A DNA stretch of 64,000 nt from Treponema sp. (lineage in GTDB: Bacteria; Spirochaetota; Spirochaetia; Treponematales; Breznakiellaceae). Under the pieces are notes generated by a model. It did no database searches, was not told where the DNA came from, and worked only from the letters and a program-made list of their open reading frames with translations. Shown in pieces: positions 35,497 through 43,447 of the stretch. The stretch is taken from the NCBI GenBank assembly GCA_031267675.1, contig JAIRYT010000083.1, positions 1-64,000 on the forward strand, written 5' to 3'. The position numbers and the translations under genes were made by a program. The stretch's first letter is position 1; every line of letters begins with the position of its first letter.

Positions 35497-36461
35497 GTGC
35501 GCGGCGCCTCTACAGAGCCAAGTATGTTTTCTATTACCTTTGTTTCGTTGAGGCCTTCAAGTTCGCCTTCGGCGGAAAGGGTAAGCCGGTGGGCCAGCAC
35601 CGGAATGGCAAGTTCCTTGATGTCATCGGGAATAATAAAATCCCTGCCGCAGAGCAGCGCTTTTGCGCGGGCGCAGCGTATCAGGGCAAGGCTTCCGCGC
35701 GGGCCCGCGCCGCATTCTACCGAAGGAATTGTACGTGTCGCCGCGCAAAGACGCACCGCGTAATCGATTACTTCACCGCCGCAGCGCAGGGAAGCGGCGA
35801 GTTTTTGCAGTGATTCAAAATCCTGCGGGCTTAGCACTGTTTGTACCGCGTCAATGGAAAGCTCCGCGCCGGTATCGCCGGACAGTACGCTGCGCACCAT
35901 TTCTTTTTCATCCGCTTCTTCCGGGTATTCTACGACTGCCTTTAAAAGAAAACGATCTTTCTGCGCGTCCGGCAGCGGGTAGGTGCCTTCGTGTTCCAGG
36001 GGATTTTCGGTGGCAAGAACCATAAACGGACGCGGCAGCGAATGGCTTACGCCGTCAAGACTTACCTGATATTCCTGCATTGCCTCAAATAAACTTGCCT
36101 GTGTTTTTGCCGGAGCGCGGTTAATTTCATCGGCGATAAACAGATGGGTAAATACGGGGCCTTTTTTTGTAATAAAGTTGCCCGACGCCGTATCAAGCAC
36201 CACCGATCCGGTAATATCGCTGGGCATAAGGTCGGGCGTAAATTGAACCCGCTTTGATTCGCCGCCGCCCGCTTTTGCGATTGCCCGCACCAGCAGCGTC
36301 TTTCCAAGGCCGGGGACGCCTTCAACCAGAATATGACCTCCGGCTATAAGCGTAATGAGCAGTTTTTCTACCAGGTCTTTTTGACCGATAAAGGCCCTGC
36401 CAATTTCCTGCTTTACCTGGTTTAATTTTTCCGGGGCTGTTTCAATCGTATACTCCGTCAT
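35493..36461 (-). CDS. MoxR-family AAA+ ATPase
   Basis: 322-aa cytosolic AAA+ protein. Walker A GVPGLGKT at residues 48-55, Walker B LFIADEINRAPAKTQ, sensor ATENPLEHEGTYPLPDAQKDRF and the C-terminal lid domain are all present. MoxR ATPases act as chaperones for vWA-domain proteins; the DUF58 protein encoded next is the likely client. Both ends overlap neighbours as ATGA. Confidence 0.94.
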   Translation of the reverse strand: MTEYTIETAPEKLNQVKQEIGRAFIGQKDLVEKLLITLIAGGHILVEGVPGLGKTLLVRAIAKAGGGESKRVQFTPDLMPSDITGSVVLDTASGNFITKKGPVFTHLFIADEINRAPAKTQASLFEAMQEYQVSLDGVSHSLPRPFMVLATENPLEHEGTYPLPDAQKDRFLLKAVVEYPEEADEKEMVRSVLSGDTGAELSIDAVQTVLSPQDFESLQKLAASLRCGGEVIDYAVRLCAATRTIPSVECGAGPRGSLALIRCARAKALLCGRDFIIPDDIKELAIPVLAHRLTLSAEGELEGLNETKVIENILGSVEAPRT

Positions 36462-37540
36462 GTTCCCTCCTTTATTTTGGACAGTATTATTTTTTGGTAT
36501 TGGGCAAAGGTTTTCCGGTCCATTTTTCCGGCAAGCGGAATTTCCTTTATTTCATCCGGGATAATTCCCTTTCGTTTACAGTATTGTTCATATTCATCGC
36601 GGTAGAGCAGCGCGTAATTTTCAAGGGCGCGGTATTTTTCAAAAAAACGCCCCTCGGCGCTAAAGCGTTCCGCCAGCGGCCGTCCGGGCAGCCGCGGTTC
36701 CGGTTTATTGCGCCCGAAGCGGGGAATAACCGCGGCAAAGCCCGCGGCAAGCAGCAGCAAAAGCGAAACCGCCGCCGGCCGTATGTCGCCGCGTTCCGCC
36801 AAAGCGCCAAATAAATGGTGTTCCTCTTCCGGCACAAGAAAAAAGAGCAGCCCCGATGAACGGGCGGGAGTTATTAAAAGGTCCGATACAAGAGCGGCGT
36901 TTTCTTCGTTGCGCAGATTACGCGCGTACAAAAAAGCCGGACGCCCCGTTATCGTGATGCTTCCCTTTCCCATGTGCAGGGTAAGAAGTTTAATAAAACC
37001 CCCGTCCCAAACGGCCGAAATACGATCTGCTTTTTTGCCGGTAACACGCAGGGCCTGCCAGCTTTCAAACTCAATGGACGCCTCAGGGGAATGGTCTTCG
37101 TTTTCGTCCGGCTGCGCGCCGGGGTCCCATGTATTGTAAAACTCAACCCCAAGGCCGCCGAGCATTTCCTGTAATTCCCAGTCCTGGTCGTCATCGGCGA
37201 TAAATAAAACGCCGCCGTCTTTCACCCAGGGAACAAGCAGGTCCGGCGCCCCTTCCCAGTTAAAACACGAAGACAGAATAAAGGCCGTTTTTTCGGGCGC
37301 CGAAACAAGTTTTGCCGCATCTCCCGGTTTTTCTCCGTAACGCCGGAGTCTTGCGGTTTCCCGCCAGGGAATATCGAGCGCGGTCAGCGTACGTTTTAAT
37401 CCCAAAAAATCATCTTCGCGCGCTTCACGGGAAGGTTCAACCCAGCGGGTCACGGGAACAATTTCGAGCATGGTATAACAAAAGACGCCCAGAAAAAGGA
37501 GAATGCACAAAATGACAAGAAAAACAGTACGACCGTTCAG
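36458..37540 (-). CDS. DUF4350-like membrane protein, CTG start proposed
   Basis: The proposed start is CTG at 37540, which overlaps the preceding stop as CTGA and has a perfect GGAGG Shine-Dalgarno 7 nt upstream (37548-37552). This gives 360 aa beginning (M)NGRTVFLVILCILLFLGVF, an N-terminal anchor with a basic residue in front. The more obvious TTG at 37510 has no Shine-Dalgarno and cuts into the anchor. A soluble domain follows (about 45-245; PVTRW, DDDQDWELQ), then a second transmembrane helix (about 253-273) and a cytosolic tail. Proteins of this kind occur in MoxR-DUF58 clusters. Confidence 0.75.
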   Translation of the reverse strand: MNGRTVFLVILCILLFLGVFCYTMLEIVPVTRWVEPSREAREDDFLGLKRTLTALDIPWRETARLRRYGEKPGDAAKLVSAPEKTAFILSSCFNWEGAPDLLVPWVKDGGVLFIADDDQDWELQEMLGGLGVEFYNTWDPGAQPDENEDHSPEASIEFESWQALRVTGKKADRISAVWDGGFIKLLTLHMGKGSITITGRPAFLYARNLRNEENAALVSDLLITPARSSGLLFFLVPEEEHHLFGALAERGDIRPAAVSLLLLLAAGFAAVIPRFGRNKPEPRLPGRPLAERFSAEGRFFEKYRALENYALLYRDEYEQYCKRKGIIPDEIKEIPLAGKMDRKTFAQYQKIILSKIKEGT

Positions 37541-39021
37541 GGCGCTGCCTCCGGCGCGAGTAATTTTTTACAGTCCGCGACACTCTGTTCAAAGCCGCCC
37601 CCCTCGGGAGGCCTGCCGCCGTACGCAAAGGGAATCCAGCGTACAAGAAAATCCTGGAACAGTCTGCATGGTTCCGGCGCTGTTTTGCCGCCCCGCACAA
37701 TGGCGAGCGCTTCATACTCGGTGCTTTCTTCGCCGGTTTTAAAACCCCGCGAGGCAAAAAATGCCAGAAATACCTTTAGACAGGCGGCCCATGCTTCGCG
37801 GATTAAACCTTTTGTATACAGTTCCTCCGCTTCCAGCAGCAGCGCCTGGGGTCTTTTATTCCGGTGCGAAATAATTTTTATTTCCGGCCGGTCCGGTTTT
37901 GTCCGCGAATCGGGCCGGCGCAATAAAAGTCGTGCGGAAAAAACAAGCGCTGCGGCAATGGCGGCGAGTATTATTCCCCGCAAAAACCGGGCAAGCGTTT
38001 CGCCCCGCCAGGGCGGGGCTAATTTAGGATTAAAAACAGTTTCTTTTTCCTTAAAACGAATACCCCAGGATTGTTTTTCCAGCCCAAAATCTTTTGAAGA
38101 AAGTACTTCCCTGAACGCGCTCTGTTCCGCTCCGTTCATTGCGGGGCTTTTGTATGTCTCAACGGTAATTCCTTCCGCCACTATGGGCTTTTTTTCTTCT
38201 TCTTCCCCGTAGGAAGGAACGGCGCAGAACAAAAGAACGAGCGCCAGAAGCGCTGTCTGCGGCAAAAACGCCGTTTTTTTGGCCTTTCGTTTTTCGCCAA
38301 ACTGTTTAAAAAGCAGCTCCAGATCCCAGCCTTCTGTTTCGACACGGCTGCTGATATAAACGCCAAAACCCATTGCGACATACATTGATTCAACAAGCAC
38401 TTCGACAATCCAGACGATGACAACGGTAACGGGTAAATTTCCTATTCTGGTTATTATTCCGAAAAAACCGCCGTATACATCGTACGCGTCAATTCCAAAA
38501 ATTATAAAAACAGCAAAAACAAAAAAGAGACATCCGTAGTGTACTATCATTTTAATCATTCCGCAAATTACCGTTATCACAACGCCAAATTCCAGGCCGT
38601 TTGCGTCAAGCTGGTTTTTACGGCGAAAAAGCGCCGCGCCTTTTAGTTTTTCCAGTACCCGCAGGGGCATACGCGCCGAACGGAACGGCGAAAAACGCCG
38701 CCAAAGCAGGTCGCCGGCAAGCGCCGTTCCGAGTGTTCTTCCCAATCCCTTAAGGATACGCTTTGCCCCGCCGGTTTCAAAAAAACGAACCGAAATAACC
38801 TGCAGGGCAAGACGGTCAAAAAGCGGTTTAAGCCACCAGAGCGCCAGGGTGACAATGTATGAGTATTCGCCGGGAAGAAAAAAGAGGGGAATAAAAAACA
38901 GTCCCAGCGGCAGGCCAAAAAAGATAAAAATGGAAAAAAAATTCTTTTGCCACAGGAGCACGCCCAGATCCGCCGCCTCCCATCCACTGCGCCGCCGCAG
39001 TACCGCTTCGGGCGCAATCAA
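37537..39021 (-). CDS. Multi-helix membrane protein with DUF4129-like C-terminus
   Basis: TTG at 39021 is chosen because it overlaps the SpoIIM-like stop as TTGA and has a GAAGG Shine-Dalgarno 8 nt upstream. The longer ATG at 39099 would overlap the neighbour by 82 nt and lacks one. The 494-aa product has about five hydrophobic helices in its first half, a second signal-like segment (ALLALVLLFCAVPSYGEEEE), an extracytoplasmic part, another helix (GIILAAIAAALVFSARLLL) and a C-terminal domain resembling DUF4129 (EAEELYTKGLIREAWAACLKVF). DUF4129 is often found with transglutaminase-like proteins, but no such domain is visible. Confidence 0.75.
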   Translation of the reverse strand: MIAPEAVLRRRSGWEAADLGVLLWQKNFFSIFIFFGLPLGLFFIPLFFLPGEYSYIVTLALWWLKPLFDRLALQVISVRFFETGGAKRILKGLGRTLGTALAGDLLWRRFSPFRSARMPLRVLEKLKGAALFRRKNQLDANGLEFGVVITVICGMIKMIVHYGCLFFVFAVFIIFGIDAYDVYGGFFGIITRIGNLPVTVVIVWIVEVLVESMYVAMGFGVYISSRVETEGWDLELLFKQFGEKRKAKKTAFLPQTALLALVLLFCAVPSYGEEEEKKPIVAEGITVETYKSPAMNGAEQSAFREVLSSKDFGLEKQSWGIRFKEKETVFNPKLAPPWRGETLARFLRGIILAAIAAALVFSARLLLRRPDSRTKPDRPEIKIISHRNKRPQALLLEAEELYTKGLIREAWAACLKVFLAFFASRGFKTGEESTEYEALAIVRGGKTAPEPCRLFQDFLVRWIPFAYGGRPPEGGGFEQSVADCKKLLAPEAAP

Positions 39022-40025
39022 GTGGGGAGCCTTCGCGCTTCGCGCCCGGTTGGGGAGCAGGAACCTTGCGCGCTTTTTCTGCCGCCAAAGAGCAGCCATG
39101 ACGCGACAAGTATCGTGGTAACGGCGCCAAACACATAGTGAACAAACGGCGGAATTTCGTGGCGGCTCGACCAGAATGCTTCAACGGCCGCGGCGATAAC
39201 AAGCATGATCGCCGCTCCGGCAATAATGGGGAGCGCTGTTTTTCCCGCTTCGCGGATCGACGCTCCCCGCGAACGCCCCTGAGTAAAGAAAAACCGGTAC
39301 CCAAGGAGCAGGCCGCCCTGCGCGGCAAGCACCAGGGCGGTAAGTTCAAAAGCCGAATGCCCCGATGTAAACGAAAAAAATGTTTCCGCGAATCCCCTGT
39401 TGATCAGGTGGCCCGCGGCGGCGCCCACAAACATGCCGTTAAAGGCAAGTACAAAGAGGCTGCCAATACCGGCGATAACGCCCGCCGCAAAAGAACGAAA
39501 CGCGATGCTGACATTGTTAAAAATATAATACCCAAACATATCGGCGTCGCCGCTTACATTGCGCGGCGTTAAAAAATGTTCCGCCGCCGGATCGTACATT
39601 TCCTCAAGCTGCATAGCCGTGCTTTTGGGCAGCAGTTCGTACACAAAATCGGGAAAGCGTATACAGACAAGGGCCGATAAAACCGCAATGCCAAAAAAAA
39701 GAAAAAAACAGGCCCAAAATCCGCGCCACTGTTTTCGCACCGCCCGGGGAAAACGCCGAAAAAGGAAATATAAAAAATGTACCGGCGAAAGCGGCGCCCT
39801 TGCGTAAAGAAGCTGGTTTCCTTCCATGGTAAGCCGGTTAAGCCGTTCGATCAGCGCGGGATCAAAACCGTGGCTCCGCGCCATATTAAGATCGCCGCTT
39901 ACCCTGCGGAACGCCGGCGGAAACCACGCGGCGTTTTTATACAGGCGGGTTTTACCGCCGGAGATTATTTGTTCCAGCTCCTGCCAGTCCTGCCGGCGTT
40001 TTTGGATAAACGTGCGCTGGGTCAT
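39018..40025 (-). CDS. SpoIIM/DUF95-family membrane protein
   Basis: 335 aa with a soluble N-terminal part (about 1-95; FIQKRRQDWQELEQII is typical) and five or six transmembrane helices. The signature HGVFELTALVLAA appears here as SGHSAFELTALVLAAQGGLLLG. SpoIIM is needed for engulfment in sporulating bacteria, but this organism does not look like a spore former. The DUF95 form in MoxR clusters is of unknown role. ATGA and TTGA overlaps at its two ends. Confidence 0.88.
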   Translation of the reverse strand: MTQRTFIQKRRQDWQELEQIISGGKTRLYKNAAWFPPAFRRVSGDLNMARSHGFDPALIERLNRLTMEGNQLLYARAPLSPVHFLYFLFRRFPRAVRKQWRGFWACFFLFFGIAVLSALVCIRFPDFVYELLPKSTAMQLEEMYDPAAEHFLTPRNVSGDADMFGYYIFNNVSIAFRSFAAGVIAGIGSLFVLAFNGMFVGAAAGHLINRGFAETFFSFTSGHSAFELTALVLAAQGGLLLGYRFFFTQGRSRGASIREAGKTALPIIAGAAIMLVIAAAVEAFWSSRHEIPPFVHYVFGAVTTILVASWLLFGGRKSAQGSCSPTGREARRLPT

Positions 40026-40753
40026 TCTATTCCTTCAAAATTACGCGCAATACCCAGGAGGGCTGCCGCGTCCTGGTCCTCAATGTCCAGCGCTTCGGCA
40101 AAGGGCCGGGCGATTTCTCCCGCGCGGGCCGGTCCCAGGCGGGGATAGCGCTGGGCAAACATTAAAAGCCCCTGCTTTTCTTCCCAGCCGAGCGGCGGAG
40201 CATTATGCGCCGGGGCAAATTCCGCCAGCCACTCCAGCGGTTCCCTGCGTTCCATCGCGCGCGATTTTCCGGTGTGGACGACCATTGTTCCCGCCGCCCA
40301 ATCGCCCAGCCGCCGGAATCCCCGTGAAAAAGAAATTGAAACAAAGGCGATAATAAAAAGGCCCAGAAACGTATCGGCAAACGAAAGCAGGTTTCGCATA
40401 AGCGCCGCGCCCGCTCCGGGCGGCGAACCGTTATCCTGGACAACCCGTATTCCCACAAGACGTTTTCCCGGGCTCTGGCCGTTGCCAAAAAATTCCCACA
40501 GCGCCTGGTACAGCCAGTCAAGTACAAACCGGGCAAGGAGAAACACCCATATACCGGCGCTGCCCCGAAAGACAAGAACAAACAGAAACGAAAACGCAAA
40601 GAGCAGGACCAATTGGCAGATATAATCAATACCCCTGGCGCAGGCGCGGATTAGCGGCCCCGCCGGATAAAGGAAATACCGGATGCCTTCGGGTGTCTCG
40701 ACAGGGACGGCGGTATCGGCGCTTTGGGAAAGCGCTTCCCTTTTCATCGTCAA
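40022..40753 (-). CDS. RDD-family membrane protein
   Basis: 243 aa. RDD domain (about 30-165) with conserved Arg and Asp residues: IRACARGIDYICQLVLLF, GQSPGKRLVGIRVV and RRLGDWAAGTMVV, and three or four hydrophobic helices. A cytosolic tail (about 170-243) follows. The family is widespread and mostly uncharacterised, often in MoxR-DUF58-SpoIIM clusters. Both junctions are ATGA overlaps. Confidence 0.9.
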   Translation of the reverse strand: MTMKREALSQSADTAVPVETPEGIRYFLYPAGPLIRACARGIDYICQLVLLFAFSFLFVLVFRGSAGIWVFLLARFVLDWLYQALWEFFGNGQSPGKRLVGIRVVQDNGSPPGAGAALMRNLLSFADTFLGLFIIAFVSISFSRGFRRLGDWAAGTMVVHTGKSRAMERREPLEWLAEFAPAHNAPPLGWEEKQGLLMFAQRYPRLGPARAGEIARPFAEALDIEDQDAAALLGIARNFEGIE

Positions 40754-41235
40754 CCTATGGCGAACGCCGTTATTATGCCGCCGATAATTCCCAGAATAAG
40801 GCCAAGCGCGGTAAAACCAAGCATGATGATGTAGAGAATACCGTAAAATTTATACCGTGACTTGTCGTTGCGCAGCGCTTCCTCAAGTTCTGTTGAATCA
40901 TCGGTCCTAAGGAAGTTTTGGACTCTTCTGCCAAAACGGAACGCGAACAGACTGGGAAAAAACATGATCGCCGCAACGCCAAGCAGATAGAAGAACGAGA
41001 CTGCGGAGCCGACTACTCCCAGCAATCCAGGAACTTGTACGCCCGCTACGCTTATCACAATCGCGAGAAGCCCCAGAATACCGCAAAAAACAAAACCGAC
41101 AATCCCGATAAAACGCGCCCAGGGAGCCGCCGCTTTAAGATACGAAACCATCTTTTCGGTTAACACACGGCCGCTGCCGGCAACAGCGCTTGCCTCGCTT
41201 TGGGGGCTTGCATAGGGATTCTGACTGTCTGACAT
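40750..41235 (-). CDS. Small membrane protein, DUF5362-like
   Basis: 161 aa, first gene of the long minus run. The N-terminus NPYASPQSEASA is a soluble Pro/Ser-rich tail. Four hydrophobic segments follow (about 42-63, 70-95, 133-157). LRTDDSTELEEALRNDKSRYKFYGILYI resembles the DUF5362 signature, where a run of residues links two helices. Start with upstream AAGGAG (CAAAGGAGTCATGT context). Function unknown; the RDD gene overlaps its stop. Confidence 0.8.
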   Translation of the reverse strand: MSDSQNPYASPQSEASAVAGSGRVLTEKMVSYLKAAAPWARFIGIVGFVFCGILGLLAIVISVAGVQVPGLLGVVGSAVSFFYLLGVAAIMFFPSLFAFRFGRRVQNFLRTDDSTELEEALRNDKSRYKFYGILYIIMLGFTALGLILGIIGGIITAFAIG

Positions 41236-41307
41236 ACATGACTCCTTTGGCGGCCTGCGCCGCGCTTTTTTTTAGAGAGAAGAGTTTTCTCAAAGCTGCG
41301 CTTTGAA

Positions 41308-41355
41308 CGCCCATGGGCGCTATAGAGACTATAGAGACTATAGAGATTATAGAGG
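41308..41355. repeat. 12-bp palindrome followed by four 9-bp tandem repeats
   Basis: CGCCCATGGGCG (41308-41319) is a perfect palindrome. It is followed by a run of 9-bp units (CTATAGAGA and close variants, about 41320-41355). The region lies between divergent genes (41235 minus and 41448 plus). The unit contains TATAGA, a -10-like element, so the array may be regulatory or simply slippage-prone. Translated, it would read ETIETIEIIE, which is why a longer ORF start inside the palindrome is not accepted. Confidence 0.8.
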
Positions 41356-41447
41356 GGGAGCGCCTTTCCGGCAAGGGCCGGCCCGGAACACCAAACAGGG
41401 CGTTGACGGCATTGATCGAAAACGGCAAGAGCGGCATAATTGGGGGC

Positions 41448-42980
41448 ATGGGTTTACTAGACAACCTGGTTGGAGTTCTTTCGGGCGCCAATGATCCCAA
41501 GACCGCCAAAAAGAAACGGCTGCGGCAGCTGGTCAAGGATCTGGGAAAGAACAGGTACAGCCGTTTCTACCACGCCAGAACCGGAGAACTAGAGGACAGC
41601 TTTGCAAAGTTCCTTTACGACATATACAAGGTAACCGCTTCGGCCCAGGTGTTTCTGCAAAACGCGGCTGCTTCGGCGGAACTTAGGGCGATTACGGTAG
41701 AGGCCTTTTTAAACAAGGACCTTAAGGCGCTCAATGACAAACTCAGCGCCGCGGCGATTCAGCGGAAAGCGGCGGCGGTTCCGGTAAAGGATCTGGGCGC
41801 AATGGTAAAACGCGATCTTGCCGCCTTTGTTTCGGCCTTTGACAATACCCGCGTAAACGGAATAGACGCGTGTTATAACGCCGTTATCGCGCTGGTCCGG
41901 TTTGTCAGTTTTGATTTTTACTTTGTCCTTAAAAAGTTTGATCCCGGCATGGCGGAGCGGAGCTTTACCCGCGCGCCCCGCTTTCAGGGTCTGGCGGCGT
42001 CCGAAATTACCGAAGAACTAAAAGACTTTATGGAATTTTCCGCCGCGATAGAAGAGGACCGCGACTGGAAATCGGCGTTAAGTGTGCTCAAGACATACAA
42101 AGAAGGGATGGATGTGGTCAACAGTGACCAATGGACAAAGGTGATTCGTCTGTTAAAGGATGTAGGCCGGTCGCGCATACTGGAACTGGTGCTTCAGTTT
42201 ACGCTGCGCGATCCGCTGTGGCAGTCGGTTCCCCGGGTTTCCGGCGAGCGCGTGGCCGATTCGTTCCTTGACGCAAAAAAGGCGGAAATAGAAGGCGCCA
42301 TAAATAAAATTCAGCATGACAAGCGCGGCGCCCAAATCAACCAGCTTGCCCAGACGGTTTTTGGTTCCGCCGAAGTAGAACGGCTTGCCAATTATACCAA
42401 CAAGGGGAACGAGCTTTTGCTCAAAAAAAACTTTGAGGGCTTTACCAAAATTGACGCGATGAATTATCTAAAAGCGTACATGCTTGATTTTTTTAAAAAA
42501 GAAGTCCGCGAACTCTGCGATCTGCTGCTTATCCGCGGACAGTGGACAAGCAATGTGCTGTCGCAGCCCGTGTCCGACGCCTATCACGAAATGATGGATA
42601 TAAGCGAACGAATTGTGGCCTTTGACGAGGCGCTTGCCGATTCGGGCGAACACGGCGGGCGGCTTAAACAGGCGCTGGTCAAAGTTGATCGCGACAAGGG
42701 GCAGGGCAAGTATATACGCATCATTCTGGGAACGGTAAACAATACCGCCCAGCGCATGATCAATTCCGCTTCTTCAAGTCTTATTACCATTGGGCGGAAT
42801 TTTAAAAGTCTTTTGGAAGACATGCAAAAAAAACCCGCCGAGCTGATTATGAACTGGCACGAATTGGGAAGCGCCAGCGAACAGCCGCTTTCACGGCGCA
42901 TCGCCGAAGATTACAAACGTATGTATTACTTTGTCCAGCTGCTCCAGTTTTACACCGGACCGGTAGAAGAACAATCATGA
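41448..42980 (+). CDS. Conserved cytosolic protein, possibly DUF5312 (spirochaete)
   Basis: 510 aa from ATG 41448 (MGLLDNLVGVLSG). The reading frame extends upstream into a 9-bp repeat array and is rejected there. No signal peptide or transmembrane helix; mostly helical with many charged residues (KKKRLRQLVKDLGK, EELKDFMEFSAAIEED). I recall a treponeme family DUF5312 with this shape, but that is memory, not a search. The DUF3842 start overlaps its stop as ATGA, so the two are coupled. Confidence 0.75.
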   Translation: MGLLDNLVGVLSGANDPKTAKKKRLRQLVKDLGKNRYSRFYHARTGELEDSFAKFLYDIYKVTASAQVFLQNAAASAELRAITVEAFLNKDLKALNDKLSAAAIQRKAAAVPVKDLGAMVKRDLAAFVSAFDNTRVNGIDACYNAVIALVRFVSFDFYFVLKKFDPGMAERSFTRAPRFQGLAASEITEELKDFMEFSAAIEEDRDWKSALSVLKTYKEGMDVVNSDQWTKVIRLLKDVGRSRILELVLQFTLRDPLWQSVPRVSGERVADSFLDAKKAEIEGAINKIQHDKRGAQINQLAQTVFGSAEVERLANYTNKGNELLLKKNFEGFTKIDAMNYLKAYMLDFFKKEVRELCDLLLIRGQWTSNVLSQPVSDAYHEMMDISERIVAFDEALADSGEHGGRLKQALVKVDRDKGQGKYIRIILGTVNNTAQRMINSASSSLITIGRNFKSLLEDMQKKPAELIMNWHELGSASEQPLSRRIAEDYKRMYYFVQLLQFYTGPVEEQS

Positions 42981-43411
42981 GCGCCGGTATTCGAATTGTA
43001 GTAATTGACGGTATGGGCGGCGGCATTGGCGCGGCGCTGGTCGAAAAAATCAGGGACCGTCTTGCCGGTGAGGCGCAAAAAGCGGAACTTATCGCGCTGG
43101 GCGCAAATTCAGGGGCGACTGAACATATGCTCAAGGCGGGCGCGCAGAGGGGCGCTTCCGGCGAAAACGCCGTTATTGTTTCCGCCGGTTTGGCCGACTA
43201 TATTTTGGGGCCGATTGGAATTATTTTGCCGAACAGCATGATGGGCGAAATAAGTCCCGCCATGGCTCAGGCGGTGCTCGAGGCGGGGGCGGAGCGGATT
43301 TTGCTTCCGCTGGAAAACCATTTTTTTATCGCCGGAATGGAAACCAGGCCGCTTGCCAAACTGATTGATGACGCGGTCGCCCGTCTTTTTGAACAATTAA
43401 AAAAACGCTAG
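42977..43411 (+). CDS. DUF3842-family protein
   Basis: 144 aa. A Rossmann-like start, IRIVVIDGMGGGIGAALVEKI (residues 5-25), is followed by ELIALGANSGATEHMLKAGA and GPIGIILPNSMMGEISPAMA, features of DUF3842, which is found in anaerobes. It may bind a nucleotide or cofactor, but the function is unknown. Coupled to the upstream gene by ATGA. Confidence 0.8.
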   Translation: MSAGIRIVVIDGMGGGIGAALVEKIRDRLAGEAQKAELIALGANSGATEHMLKAGAQRGASGENAVIVSAGLADYILGPIGIILPNSMMGEISPAMAQAVLEAGAERILLPLENHFFIAGMETRPLAKLIDDAVARLFEQLKKR

Positions 43412-43447
43412 AAACGTGAAGATTTATTCGTTATACTGGAAGGAACA

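Noticed and set aside
41313-41447. Upstream start for the 510-aa protein
   Set aside because: The ATG is the centre of a palindrome and the extension encodes a repeat-derived ETIETIEIIE stretch; a normal N-terminus begins at 41448.
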